Part shown: piece by piece, positions 1 through 7,561 of the stretch
Position numbering within the stretch: the first letter of the stretch is position 1
Layout of the letters: every line of letters begins with the position of its first letter
Origin: JAENVT01 sp031412355
GTDB taxonomy: Bacteria > Actinomycetota > Acidimicrobiia > Acidimicrobiales > Ilumatobacteraceae
Length of the DNA: 18,276 bases
Assembly: GCA_031412355.1 (NCBI GenBank)
Contig: JANOCR010000320.1
Coordinates: forward strand, 1 to 18,276
Direction of reading: 5' to 3'
Position numbers and translations under genes: made by a program
The notes under the pieces: generated by a model
What the model saw: the letters and a program-made list of their open reading frames with translations, nothing else
Told to the model about the DNA's origin: nothing
Databases searched by the model: none

Positions 1-86
1 CGTTGTACTTCAGCGGCCCCGACGGCGAGCGGTTGGAACTGATCAGCGACCCGTTGCTGGAGATGTACGGCAACCCGGTGGGCTAG
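1..86 (+). CDS. VOC/glyoxalase-fold protein, C-terminal fragment
   Basis: Only the last 27 codons are in the window; the reading frame begins at base 3 and ends with TAG at 84-86. The visible peptide contains YFSGPDGERLELI, which matches the last beta strand of VOC (glyoxalase/bleomycin resistance/extradiol dioxygenase) domains, where a D-P-D-G or similar turn is followed by a strand ending in the metal-ligand Glu (here ERLEL). The gene starts upstream of the window, so neither length nor substrate can be judged. It runs in the same direction as the pirin gene, 45 bases downstream, but the palindrome between them suggests the pirin gene has its own promoter. Confidence 0.6.
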   Translation, partial: LYFSGPDGERLELISDPLLEMYGNPVG

Positions 87-99
87 TTCAATAACAGGA

Positions 100-119
100 A
101 TAGTTGTGATCGCAACTAT
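100..119. promoter_or_regulatory. Palindromic operator-like site upstream of the pirin gene
   Basis: The 20 bases ATAGTTGTGATCGCAACTAT form an inverted repeat with 7-bp perfect arms (ATAGTTG/CAACTAT) and a GATC centre; only one of ten base pairs is mismatched. It lies 12 bases before the pirin ATG and overlaps a TANNNT-type -10 element (TATGTT, 117-122) whose predicted transcription start falls within a few bases of the ATG. Symmetry, AT-rich flanks and position fit a dimeric helix-turn-helix repressor, for example of the MarR or TetR type. No such regulator gene is visible here. Confidence 0.55.
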
Positions 120-131
120 GTTGTATCGGTC

Positions 132-836
132 ATGACACTCACCGTTCAACGAGCGACCGATCGATTCGTCACCGACGCCGGCTGGCTCGACTCGAAGCAT
201 TCGTTCAACTTCGGCGGCCACTATCGCGAGGGCGATAGTGGCCACGGCCTCTTGCTCGTCAACAACGACGACATCGTCGCCCCCGGCGGCGGCTTCGGCA
301 CCCACGGCCACCGCGATATGGAGATCGTAACCTGGGTGCTCTCCGGCAAGCTGGAGCACCACGACAGCGAAGGCAACAACGGCGTGCTGTACCCGGGCCT
401 TGCCCAACGCATGTCGGCGGGCCGCGGCATTCGCCACAGCGAGATGAACGCCAGCGATTCCGAGCCGGTGCACTTCGTGCAGATGTGGGTGCTGCCCGAC
501 TCGGCGGGCGTCGATCCCGGCTACGAACAGCGCGACATCAACGAGGCCCTGGCCGGTGGGCAACTGGTGCCGATCGCGTCCGGCAAGGGGCACGACGGTG
601 CGGTGGCGATCCACCAGCGCGATGCCGTGTTGTGGGGTGCTCGCCTGCCGGCCGCCGCAACGGTCGACCTGCCCTCCGACGAACACGTGCACGTCTTCGT
701 GGCCTTGGGCGATGGTGCCCTCAGCGACGCGACACCGCTTTCCACCGGCGACGGCGTGCGCATCACCGGCAAGCAAACGCTGCAGTTCACCGCCGGTCCC
801 GAGGGCGCCGAGCTGCTGGTCTGGGCCACCGCCTGA
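132..836 (+). CDS. Pirin family protein (bicupin, YhaK-like)
   Basis: 234 aa, the usual size of bacterial pirins. The N-terminal cupin carries the full pirin metal site: H58 and H60 in GTHGHRDMEIVTWVLSG and H102 with E104 in GIRHSEMN, matching the two-His plus His/Glu arrangement known from human pirin. The C-terminal cupin (about residues 140-234) lacks such ligands, as is normal. Bacterial pirins bind Fe or similar metals; some show quercetin 2,3-dioxygenase activity in vitro and others respond to electrophilic or oxidative stress. The physiological role here is unknown. The ATG at 132 has no Shine-Dalgarno sequence, and the -10-like TATGTT at 117-122 suggests a leaderless mRNA. It faces the SGNH hydrolase gene tail to tail across an inverted repeat. 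The pirin assignment is firm, enzymatic activity is not. Confidence 0.92.
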   Translation: MTLTVQRATDRFVTDAGWLDSKHSFNFGGHYREGDSGHGLLLVNNDDIVAPGGGFGTHGHRDMEIVTWVLSGKLEHHDSEGNNGVLYPGLAQRMSAGRGIRHSEMNASDSEPVHFVQMWVLPDSAGVDPGYEQRDINEALAGGQLVPIASGKGHDGAVAIHQRDAVLWGARLPAAATVDLPSDEHVHVFVALGDGALSDATPLSTGDGVRITGKQTLQFTAGPEGAELLVWATA

Positions 837-856
837 CGTAGTAGGCCCCGCCCCCG

Positions 857-903
857 AACTTTGTCGCTGGCAGGTCGCTGGACGACTCGAGAGCGACAAA
901 GTT
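857..903. terminator. 12-bp inverted repeat between convergent genes, possible bidirectional terminator
   Basis: AACTTTGTCGCT (857-868) and AGCGACAAAGTT (892-903) are perfect reverse complements separated by 23 bases. The loop repeats GTCGCTGG (863-870 and 874-881). The element fills the space between the pirin stop (836) and the SGNH hydrolase stop (920), where a terminator serving both strands is expected. There is no long T-tract: the stem ends in AAAGTT on one strand and, by symmetry, the same on the other. It could instead be a dispersed repeat or a protein-binding site. Confidence 0.5.
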
Positions 904-919
904 GGCAGTGCGACGTGAA

Positions 920-1843
920 CTAGGCGGCTCCCGGCCGGGGATCCGGGCCGCACACCGGATGGCGATCGTCGCCCATCTCGTAGCACAGCCAACTGACCGG
1001 GCTCACCGGGTACAGCGCCCCGATGTCGGCGATCGGGCCGGTCGCGTCGGGGTCCGGGCACGGGTTCTGCACCTCGGCCCCCGGAGCAACAGGGACCGGA
1101 CAAGCACGTCCATCAAGATGGGCAAGCTTCCGGGTCAGATAGTCGGCAACCCCCCATGCGCCGGTCTGGGTGTAGTGCAACGCGTCGGTGATGAACCAGT
1201 GCCACATGAATCGGGTGTAGATGTTGAAGTCGGCGACGACCACATCGGGGTAGGCGCCGGTGGCCAGCCGCTCGGCCAGCAGCACGTTGTTGGAACGCGA
1301 GGTGTCGTCGCTGGCGGGTCCGCCCGGTGCGAAGTATCCGGCTCGCACGCGCGACGTCACCCAGATGATGCGCAAGATCCCCATCCTGCGAGCCTCGGCG
1401 ATGATCGGATCGAACGCAGCGCTGAATTCGGAGGCGTCGTCGTTGTAGTTCGTGGCGATCACCAGTGTGTGATAGCCCCGCGCATGGGCGGTGATCGCCT
1501 CGAGTGTTGTGCTGGGTTGACGCAGTTCCCGGCCAAAACACGACGGCTCCATCAACCGCCGGCATGATTCAACGTCAAGGGTGAAGGTGCTGCCGCGCAA
1601 CGCCGTATGCGCGTCGACCACCCAACGCAACCCGGCGATTGCCGAATCACCGATCACCAATGTCGCGCCAGGCGAACCCGGTGGATTCGGAGGAGTGATG
1701 ATCTCGGCGCGCCCACGATGCGCCGGCAACAACGCATCCACCGAGGCGCCGACCGTGGTGATCGCCGGTACCGACGCCGCCGACACGGGCAATGACGTGC
1801 AGACGACAAGCAGGCACGCTGCCACGGGGAGTCGCCGCTTCAT
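920..1843 (-). CDS. Secreted SGNH/GDSL-like hydrolase
   Basis: 307 aa. Residues 1-24 form a Sec-type signal peptide (MKRR, hydrophobic core, then VSAASVPA with an Ala-rich cleavage region), which also fixes the start at the ATG at 1843. The mature part has SGNH-family landmarks: TLVIGDSAIAG with the likely nucleophile Ser67 (block I), ATNYNDD near 130-136 as a candidate block III Asn, and DALHYTQTGA (D220, H223) as the block V D-x-x-H pair. Such proteins are esterases or acyl transferases acting on extracellular or envelope esters; the substrate cannot be told. Cysteines cluster at 94, 102 and in the last 60 residues, suggesting disulfides. It lies 61 bases after livM on the same strand, but a promoter-like sequence sits in that gap, so it may not belong to the importer operon. 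Confidence 0.75.
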   Translation of the reverse strand: MKRRLPVAACLLVVCTSLPVSAASVPAITTVGASVDALLPAHRGRAEIITPPNPPGSPGATLVIGDSAIAGLRWVVDAHTALRGSTFTLDVESCRRLMEPSCFGRELRQPSTTLEAITAHARGYHTLVIATNYNDDASEFSAAFDPIIAEARRMGILRIIWVTSRVRAGYFAPGGPASDDTSRSNNVLLAERLATGAYPDVVVADFNIYTRFMWHWFITDALHYTQTGAWGVADYLTRKLAHLDGRACPVPVAPGAEVQNPCPDPDATGPIADIGALYPVSPVSWLCYEMGDDRHPVCGPDPRPGAA

Positions 1844-1851
1844 TGGCGACG

Positions 1852-1880
1852 ATGATAGGTGTGATCGTGGTGCATGTCTC
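1852..1880 (-). promoter_or_regulatory. Predicted sigma-70-type promoter for the SGNH hydrolase gene
   Basis: On the minus strand GAGACA (1875-1880) is followed after exactly 17 bases by TATCAT (1852-1857). The expected transcription start is at or next to the ATG at 1843, and no Shine-Dalgarno sequence is present, so a leaderless transcript is likely. The -10 matches TATAAT at four of six positions, and the -35 matches TTGACA at four of six. This is a prediction by eye. Confidence 0.4.
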
Positions 1881-1904
1881 GATGTCAGCGATCGCGAACG
1901 CGGG

Positions 1905-2900
1905 TCAGTCGACGAGGCGGCGTCGGACTGGGAACAGGTCGACGCCGAACCGGCGGCGGATCGTGCCCCAGATGCCGCCCTGCAACCACAGCGCAACGCC
2001 GATCGCGATGACACCCATCGAGATCAGATACAGGGTCTGCTGATCTTGGAAACGGTCGCGCAGGAAGTAGTACAGCACCGCGCCGATGATGGGGCCCTCG
2101 ATCGTGCCGATCCCGCCGATCACGACGATGAAGATGATCGGCGCAGTCCACAGAACCACGCTGAACGCGCCGCCCGTGCCGACCGGCTGTACGCGCAACT
2201 GCTGCATGTAGTATGGCGCCGCGGCGAGGGCGGTCCAGAACGCGGCGACGACCCAGATCACGAACCGGGTGCGGTACACATTGACGCCAAGCCCGCGCGC
2301 GCCGCCCTCGTCGTCGCGGATGGCCTGCATCTGCAGACCGAGTCGCGATCGCAGCACGAGGTAGGCCAACAGCACTGACCCGATGCCCGTGCCCATCGCC
2401 AACCAGTAGGTCACGTCCTGTCGCGAGGTGACGCTGTAGTCGGACACCTTCAGCGACACGCCATCGCCCGCGCCAAGGCTCTTTCGCGTGATGATCACCT
2501 TGCTGGCCACCTCGGCCAGCACCCAGGTGCCGATGGCGAAGTAGCTGCCCCGAAGCCGGAAGGCGACCAGTCCCATTGGGATCGCCAGTACGGCAACGAT
2601 CAAGGCGGAAATTGGGACCGAGGCATAGAGGTCTTTGCCATGCACGTTGACCAACGCGACCATCGAATAGGCGCCGAGCCCCATGAATGCCTGCTGCCCC
2701 ACCGACACGACGCCCGCGAATCCGGCGAGCAGGTTCCACATCTGTGCCAGGGCGAGCAGGGTGAACAACTCAACCATCTTGCGCTGTGTCGACGGCTCGC
2801 CCCACGACGGCATGGCGGCCAGCACGGCCACCCCGGCCAGTGCGACCACGGCGAACACGCGGCTAGTGGTGGTGCCGCGGGAGACCCTGATCGCACTCAT
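1905..2900 (-). CDS. livM: Branched-chain-amino-acid-type ABC transporter permease LivM
   Basis: 331 aa, very hydrophobic, with the LivM family hallmarks: GVVSVGQQAFMGLGAYS near residues 65-81, LRGSYFAIGTWVLAE near 115, and the cytoplasmic coupling-loop segment RSRLGLQMQAIRDDEGGARGLGVNV around 180-205 that contacts the ATPases. The start is the ATG at 2900, whose first bases form a 4-base ATGA overlap with the livH stop, so translation is probably coupled. LivM pairs with LivH as the transmembrane channel of HAAT-family importers, which take amino acids but in actinobacteria also many organic and aromatic acids, amides and urea. The neighbouring catabolic genes suggest an aromatic or carboxylate ligand rather than leucine (inference). 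Confidence 0.93.
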   Translation of the reverse strand: MSAIRVSRGTTTSRVFAVVALAGVAVLAAMPSWGEPSTQRKMVELFTLLALAQMWNLLAGFAGVVSVGQQAFMGLGAYSMVALVNVHGKDLYASVPISALIVAVLAIPMGLVAFRLRGSYFAIGTWVLAEVASKVIITRKSLGAGDGVSLKVSDYSVTSRQDVTYWLAMGTGIGSVLLAYLVLRSRLGLQMQAIRDDEGGARGLGVNVYRTRFVIWVVAAFWTALAAAPYYMQQLRVQPVGTGGAFSVVLWTAPIIFIVVIGGIGTIEGPIIGAVLYYFLRDRFQDQQTLYLISMGVIAIGVALWLQGGIWGTIRRRFGVDLFPVRRRLVD

Positions 2901-3766
2901 CGAACGGTCACCTTGCCGAACATTCCGCTTGGCCTGGTGGCCAGCACGGTGAGGAAAACGAGGTGACCGGCGAGCTGACCCCATTGCGGGTCGATCTTGT
3001 TGCCGATCAGTTGGGCGACGCCCAACGTGATGCCGCCGGCCAGCGTGCCCCACAGCGAACCGAGGCCGCCGATGACGACCGCTTCGAATGCGAAGATCAG
3101 ATTCTCGGGACCGCTGAACGGTGCGAACGAACCGCGCACACCCAGCAGCACGCCGGCCAGCGCGACGGTGGCGATCGCCAAGGCCATGGCGACGGCGAAG
3201 ACACGGCGCACGTCGATGCCCATCAGTCGAGCTGCGTCGGGATCGTCCGAAGTCGCCCGGAATGCCCGGCCGAGCTTGGTGTTCTTGATGAACAGCGCCA
3301 GCCCTCCGAGCACGGCGATCGCACACAGCAGCGTGATGAGAGGCATCCAACCGATCGCGATCGTGTCGTTGATTCTGATCGTCGCCGTTTCGAGGCTGCC
3401 GACGTTGAGGCCTTGGGTGTCGGCCGTGTACTTCTCGAGCAGCGCGTTCTGGACGATCACGCCCAGGCCGAACGTCGCCACGATCTGGAAGGCCGGATCG
3501 ACACCGACTACCCGATCGAACACGAGGCGTTGCAGCGCGAAGCCGACCACGAACGCGCCGGGCAACACGATCAGCAGCGTGACCAGTGGATTGATGTCCA
3601 GGGTTCCGCTGAGCGACAGTGCCATGAACGCAGCAAGGATGGCGATGTCACCGTGAGCGAGGTTGACGAATCGCATGACGCCGAATGCCAACGACAGTCC
3701 GGTCGCGAAGAGCGCGTACAACCCGCCCAGCAAGATGCCCTGCACGACAACGTTGACCCACGCCAT
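2897..3766 (-). CDS. livH: Branched-chain-amino-acid-type ABC transporter permease LivH
   Basis: 289 aa, the normal size for LivH. It starts with the typical segment QGILLGGLYALFATGLSL, followed by FGVMRFVNLAHGDIAILAAF (about 28-47), which is diagnostic of this permease class. The EAA-like coupling segment is FIKNTKLGRAFRATSDDPDAARLMGIDVRRV near 160-190. The last helices contain FEAVVIGGLGSLWGTLAGGITLG, a conserved LivH ending. The ATG at 3766 shares one base with the livF stop (TGATG), and its own TGA overlaps livM as ATGA. It forms the inner-membrane channel with LivM. Confidence 0.94.
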   Translation of the reverse strand: MAWVNVVVQGILLGGLYALFATGLSLAFGVMRFVNLAHGDIAILAAFMALSLSGTLDINPLVTLLIVLPGAFVVGFALQRLVFDRVVGVDPAFQIVATFGLGVIVQNALLEKYTADTQGLNVGSLETATIRINDTIAIGWMPLITLLCAIAVLGGLALFIKNTKLGRAFRATSDDPDAARLMGIDVRRVFAVAMALAIATVALAGVLLGVRGSFAPFSGPENLIFAFEAVVIGGLGSLWGTLAGGITLGVAQLIGNKIDPQWGQLAGHLVFLTVLATRPSGMFGKVTVR

Positions 3767-4488
3767 CAGTGATCACCACCCGCGGTGGACATGCCGAAGT
3801 AGGCCTCGGTGATCTGTTCCTTGGTGACGTGTCCGGGCACACCGGTCAGCGCGATCCGGCCCTCCAGTAGGCAGTAGAAGCGATCCGCAACCGAGAGCGC
3901 CTGGTTGACATCTTGCTCGATCACCAGCACTGTGGTGCCTTGTGCCTTGATGATGGGCACGGCCTCGTAGACCTGCCGAACGACGATAGGAGCGAGGCCA
4001 AGCGACACTTCGTCGAGCAGCAGCAGCCGCGGGTTCGACATCAGTGCCCTGGCGATTGCCAACGTTTGCCGCTCGCCGCCCGACAGGCCTTCGCTGGATC
4101 GCTTCAGCAATCGGCCCAAGAGCGGGAAGGCGGTGAGCACCGCCTGCATGTTCCAGGGTCCGGGGCGGCCGACGTCGCCGCCGATGACGATGTTCTCCTC
4201 CACGCTGAGCGATGGGAAGATTCGGCGGCCCTCGGGAACCAGGGCGATGCCGTCGGCTACTCGCCGGTGGGCGGGGCGCGAGGTGATCGAGGCGCCGTCG
4301 AACTGGATGTCGCCGCGCATCGGCGCGACCAACCCGACGATGGCCTTCAACAACGTCGACTTTCCAGCACCGTTGGCGCCGATGATCGACACGGTTTCGG
4401 CTTCGGCGACGTTGAGGTCGATGCCGAAAAGGGCTTGGAAGTCGCCGTAGCCGACATCGAGTTGATCGATGCGCAAAATGTCGCTCAC
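3766..4488 (-). CDS. livF: ABC transporter ATP-binding protein LivF
   Basis: 240 aa from a GTG at 4488 chosen because the LivF fold begins right there (SDILRIDQLDVGYGDFQAL) and because GTG forms a 4-base GTGA overlap with the livG stop; the upstream in-frame extension is out-of-frame livG sequence. Motifs: Walker A GANGAGKST (37-45), Q-loop region LVPEGRRIFPSLSVEENI (83-100, LivF-typical), signature LSGGE (135-139), Walker B LLLLDE (155-160), and EQDV in the switch region where most LivF proteins have EQN. All catalytic elements are intact. It energises the LivHM importer together with LivG. Confidence 0.94.
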   Translation of the reverse strand: MSDILRIDQLDVGYGDFQALFGIDLNVAEAETVSIIGANGAGKSTLLKAIVGLVAPMRGDIQFDGASITSRPAHRRVADGIALVPEGRRIFPSLSVEENIVIGGDVGRPGPWNMQAVLTAFPLLGRLLKRSSEGLSGGERQTLAIARALMSNPRLLLLDEVSLGLAPIVVRQVYEAVPIIKAQGTTVLVIEQDVNQALSVADRFYCLLEGRIALTGVPGHVTKEQITEAYFGMSTAGGDH

Positions 4489-5237
4489 GTCGCCCCCGAC
4501 GCGCCGTCGCCAGCCAGATCCTCGCCGAGATAAACAGCGCGTACCTCGCTCGACGACATCACTTCTTGCGGGTCGCCCTCGATCAACTTCTTGCCGGTAT
4601 CGACCGCGACCATGCGGTCGACCACACGGAGCAGGGCATGCACGATGTGTTCGATCCACACAATCGACACACCGTCGGTCCGGATCTGCTTGATCGTCTC
4701 GACAAGCTCGAGAACCTCGCCTTCGGTGAGGCCGCCGGCGATCTCGTCGAGCAACAACAGTGTCGGTTGCGTCGCCAGCGCCCTGGCCAGCTCCAGCCGC
4801 TTGCGATCGAGCAGGGTCAACGATCCGGCCAGCAGGTTCGACTTGTCGAGCATGCCGGCTCGATCGAGCGCGGCGAACGCGGCATCGTCGTTCGCCCTCG
4901 CGCCCTTTCCTCGATTGCCGAACGTGCTGCCGACCAGCACGTTCTCGAACACCGTCAGCCCTTCGAACGGCCGAGGAATCTGCGCGGTTCGACCGATGCC
5001 GCGATGGCAGCGGACGTGTGCCGGGAGTTTGGTGATGTCTTCGCCGGCCAAGGTGATGGTGCCGCTGTCGGGCCGCAGGTCGCCGGCAATCAGGTTGAGC
5101 AACGTGGTCTTGCCCGCACCGTTGGGCCCGACGATGCCGAGGGCTTCTCCCTCGGCAACGTCGAACGTAAAGTGATCGACCACCCGCAAGGCGCCGAAGC
5201 GCTTGCAGACATCGCCAACTTGCAACAGTGCCGTCAT
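4485..5237 (-). CDS. livG: ABC transporter ATP-binding protein LivG (variant signature motif)
   Basis: 250 aa. Walker A is GPNGAGKT (37-44), the LivG-type segment GIGRTAQIPRPFEGLTVFENVL spans 80-101, Walker B is LLLLDE (160-165) and the switch His is in WIEHIVH (H197). The signature is unusual: instead of LSGGQ or the LivG form LPYGQQRRLEIARAL it reads SLTLLDRKRLELARAL (139-154). The downstream RLELARAL helix is kept, so the protein is likely functional and belongs to a LivG subgroup with this replacement. Start ATG at 5237, 19 bases after the binding-protein stop; no strong Shine-Dalgarno sequence is visible. Its stop overlaps the livF GTG. Confidence 0.92.
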   Translation of the reverse strand: MTALLQVGDVCKRFGALRVVDHFTFDVAEGEALGIVGPNGAGKTTLLNLIAGDLRPDSGTITLAGEDITKLPAHVRCHRGIGRTAQIPRPFEGLTVFENVLVGSTFGNRGKGARANDDAAFAALDRAGMLDKSNLLAGSLTLLDRKRLELARALATQPTLLLLDEIAGGLTEGEVLELVETIKQIRTDGVSIVWIEHIVHALLRVVDRMVAVDTGKKLIEGDPQEVMSSSEVRAVYLGEDLAGDGASGAT

Positions 5238-5256
5238 ACCGAGATGGCGCTGGGAT

Positions 5257-6723
5257 TCAGCCGAGCGGATTCAGGGTGCCATTGACCGGAATCTCGGGCG
5301 ACAGCGAGTTGTTGGTGACGAACAGGTCGAACGGGAACTCGCTGCCGTCGGTCTTCTGCCACTGCCCGCCGACCAGCGAGGTCGGGCTGACGTTCTTCGG
5401 CACGCCGTTGGCACCGTATTGCACCGGCCCGACGATGGTCTCGAGGTTGGTGGCACCGGCAGCATCGGCGATCGCCTGCTTGTCGGTGCTACCCGCGCGA
5501 GCCAACACGTCGAAGCACACCTCGAACAATGCATGCACGAAGCCGACGAACTGCGTCCACTGCTTGCCAGTCGCTTCGGTGTATTGATTCGACAGGTCGA
5601 GCGCCTTGTCGCCGGTGAGCGAACTCGAGAACGGGTGATTCGGTGTCCACCAGATCTCGCTGGCCAGGCCGTCGCCGATGTCGCCGAGAGCCTCGACGGC
5701 GGACGAGAACAGCACGGCCTTGGCCATCGTGATGAGCTTCGGAGCGAAGCCCTGCTGATTGGCCTGCGTCCAGAAGTTGGCGAAGTCCGGCGGGATCGGA
5801 ATGCCGACCACGATCTCGACACCCTCGTCTTTGAACTGGCCGATGATCGTGCTGAAGTCGGCGGTCAGCGTTTCGAAGCGACCGGGATCGACCAGGGTGA
5901 AGCCGCCCGCAGCGATGCCGGCGGGGAAACCCGTCACGGGATCGGCGAGGGCATTGCCGTCGGGGTCGTTGGGGCACAGCAGGCCCACAACCTTGTTGGT
6001 CTCGACGGTGTTCCACATGTCGACGAAGACACCGACCAACTGCTCGGCGCCCCAGAAGAAGTGATACGTCCAGTCGAAGCCGACAGCTGGGTCGCCGCCG
6101 CGCCCGAAGAAGTACGGCTGCCATGGCGCCAGCGTGCTGAGGCACGGCACCCCGTTGGCCTCGCACTGATCGGCGACCGGGTTGATCATCTCGGGCGTAG
6201 CGATTGCCAGCATGAGATCGATACCGTCGTCGAGGATCAACTCGCCCGCCCTCGACGCTGCTGTGTCGCTGCTCGACTCGACATCTTTCAGGATGATCTC
6301 GACGGTGTACGACTTGTCACCCAGCATGAGGCCGTCAGCGACCAGCGCATTGATGCCCTCGAGAATGAAGTCGTTGGCTTCGCCGAACCCGGCCAGTGGA
6401 CCGGTGAGCGGAGCAGTGAACCCGATCTTCACGGTGCCGTCGCCACCGCCGCCGCCGAACTTGGCCGCGTTGCCGCCACCTGCCGAGGCTGCGGTTGTCT
6501 CGACAGCCACCGTGTCGCTGGGGGTGGGGGAGGCCGTATCGACCGGTGCCGCAGTGGTGTCGGCGGCAGGAGCAGCGGTGCCTGCGGGCGCAGACGTGGC
6601 GTCGCTTGCGTCGTCGTCGTCGCCGCACGCTGCCAAGATCGCCGCTGCTGCAGCAGCGCCGCCAAGCGCCAAGATGCTGCGACGGCTGTAGATCGGCCGG
6701 ACTGGCCAGGTCTGATCTTCCAT
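5257..6723 (-). CDS. HAAT-family substrate-binding lipoprotein (Tat-type signal)
   Basis: 488 aa, starting at the ATG at 6723. The N-terminus has a twin-arginine motif SRRSILALGG (R14, R15), an Ala-rich hydrophobic core and a lipobox LAAC with the lipidated Cys33, followed by GDDDD. Residues about 35-92 form a low-complexity A/T/D/S/P-rich and then Gly-rich tether. The binding domain begins near residue 95 with VKIGFTAPLTGPLAGFGEAND, typical of Peripla_BP_6 (type I fold) proteins. It is long for the family because of the tether. It captures the ligand outside the membrane and delivers it to LivHM. The ligand is not predictable from sequence; the adjacent ring-cleavage genes suggest an aromatic or dicarboxylate compound (inference). 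GGGG about 10 bases before the ATG may be a weak ribosome binding site. The regulator gene lies 44 bases upstream. Confidence 0.9.
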   Translation of the reverse strand: MEDQTWPVRPIYSRRSILALGGAAAAAAILAACGDDDDASDATSAPAGTAAPAADTTAAPVDTASPTPSDTVAVETTAASAGGGNAAKFGGGGGDGTVKIGFTAPLTGPLAGFGEANDFILEGINALVADGLMLGDKSYTVEIILKDVESSSDTAASRAGELILDDGIDLMLAIATPEMINPVADQCEANGVPCLSTLAPWQPYFFGRGGDPAVGFDWTYHFFWGAEQLVGVFVDMWNTVETNKVVGLLCPNDPDGNALADPVTGFPAGIAAGGFTLVDPGRFETLTADFSTIIGQFKDEGVEIVVGIPIPPDFANFWTQANQQGFAPKLITMAKAVLFSSAVEALGDIGDGLASEIWWTPNHPFSSSLTGDKALDLSNQYTEATGKQWTQFVGFVHALFEVCFDVLARAGSTDKQAIADAAGATNLETIVGPVQYGANGVPKNVSPTSLVGGQWQKTDGSEFPFDLFVTNNSLSPEIPVNGTLNPLG

Positions 6724-6767
6724 GACTTGTGGATCCCCTTGTGTTGGTTGTACTTCGTCGAGACGCG

Positions 6768-7511
6768 CTAACCGGTACTCATAGCAGGCTCGCGGGCGCC
6801 GAGCGCCCTTGTGGTGCGGCGGAGATGTTCCTCCAACAGACGCACTGCTTCGGTGGAATCGCCGCATAAAGCAGCGTCCACCAACGCACGATGTTCACCC
6901 CGCACATCGCGATGATCGTCGTGGCCGAGCGGACGTGACCAGTGTCGGTACAGTTCGGCCGCGTCGCGCAGCGACAGAGCCATGTTGCGCAACCGTTGGT
7001 TCGGACATGCGGCGAGCAGGGCGTGATGGAACCGCGAATGGGCCACCGTCCACGACTCACTCATCAGCGCGGGGTCGCCGTCGCTTTCCATGGCCGTGCG
7101 ATCGAGGGCGTGATGAGCCGCGACGACTTCGCTCTCCCACGCGATGTCACCGTGCTCGATCGACATCCGCAGCACCAGTCCTTCCAGCTCGCATCGCGCT
7201 GTGGTGAGATCGTCGAGATCGTCCTGCGACAACGGCGTGACGCGGAAGCCATGTTGCGGCTCGGATTGCACGAGACCCTGCTCGGCCAAGCGCGTCAGAC
7301 CCTCGCGCACCACGCTGGTGCTGCAGTCGTAGCGCTCGGTCAGATCGGCAAAGCGCAACTTGGTGCCCGGCAGCACGCGGCCCGACAAGATGTCGGCGCG
7401 CAGTTGCACGTAGACCTGTTCGCTGCGGGTGATGGCAGCAAGGGGAGAACGATGGCGCGCGGGTTGCACAGCATCGGGTCGTTGCTCGGTTCCCCCGTCG
7501 GCGTGTGCCAT
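6768..7511 (-). CDS. GntR-family regulator with FCD ligand-binding domain
   Basis: 247 aa. Residues about 28-95 form a GntR winged helix (QVYVQLRADILSGRVLPGTKLRFADLTERYDCSTSVVREGLTRLAEQGLVQ, then the wing HGFRV). Residues 98-237 form an all-helical FCD domain with candidate metal/ligand residues E108, H162 in RFHHALL, H207 in GEHRALV and H229 in EEHLRRTTRAL, the usual FCD spacing. FCD regulators sense carboxylates and usually repress neighbouring catabolic genes. The start was set at the ATG at 7511, shortly before the winged helix; an in-frame ATG at 7568 would add 19 residues without family character and overlap the divergent promoter. The gene stands 44 bases before the importer operon and 128 bases from the divergent dioxygenase gene, so it could control both. 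Confidence 0.88.
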   Translation of the reverse strand: MAHADGGTEQRPDAVQPARHRSPLAAITRSEQVYVQLRADILSGRVLPGTKLRFADLTERYDCSTSVVREGLTRLAEQGLVQSEPQHGFRVTPLSQDDLDDLTTARCELEGLVLRMSIEHGDIAWESEVVAAHHALDRTAMESDGDPALMSESWTVAHSRFHHALLAACPNQRLRNMALSLRDAAELYRHWSRPLGHDDHRDVRGEHRALVDAALCGDSTEAVRLLEEHLRRTTRALGAREPAMSTG

Positions 7512-7561
7512 CGAGGCACAGTCAAGCACTTTCGGGATTCGAGCGCAATATCGAAAATTTC

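Noticed and set aside
902..1567. 221-codon plus-strand frame after the pirin gene
   Set aside because: It is antisense to the SGNH hydrolase, which has a signal peptide and catalytic motifs; the plus-strand product has none.
2901..3350. N-terminal extension of LivM into livH
   Set aside because: The extra 150 residues are out-of-frame livH sequence; the ATGA overlap at 2897-2900 marks the real start.
5203..6771. 522-codon open frame on the plus strand opposite the binding-protein gene
   Set aside because: Low-complexity, Arg/Gly/Glu-rich translation with no family motifs; the minus-strand frame carries a Tat lipoprotein signal and binding-protein fold.
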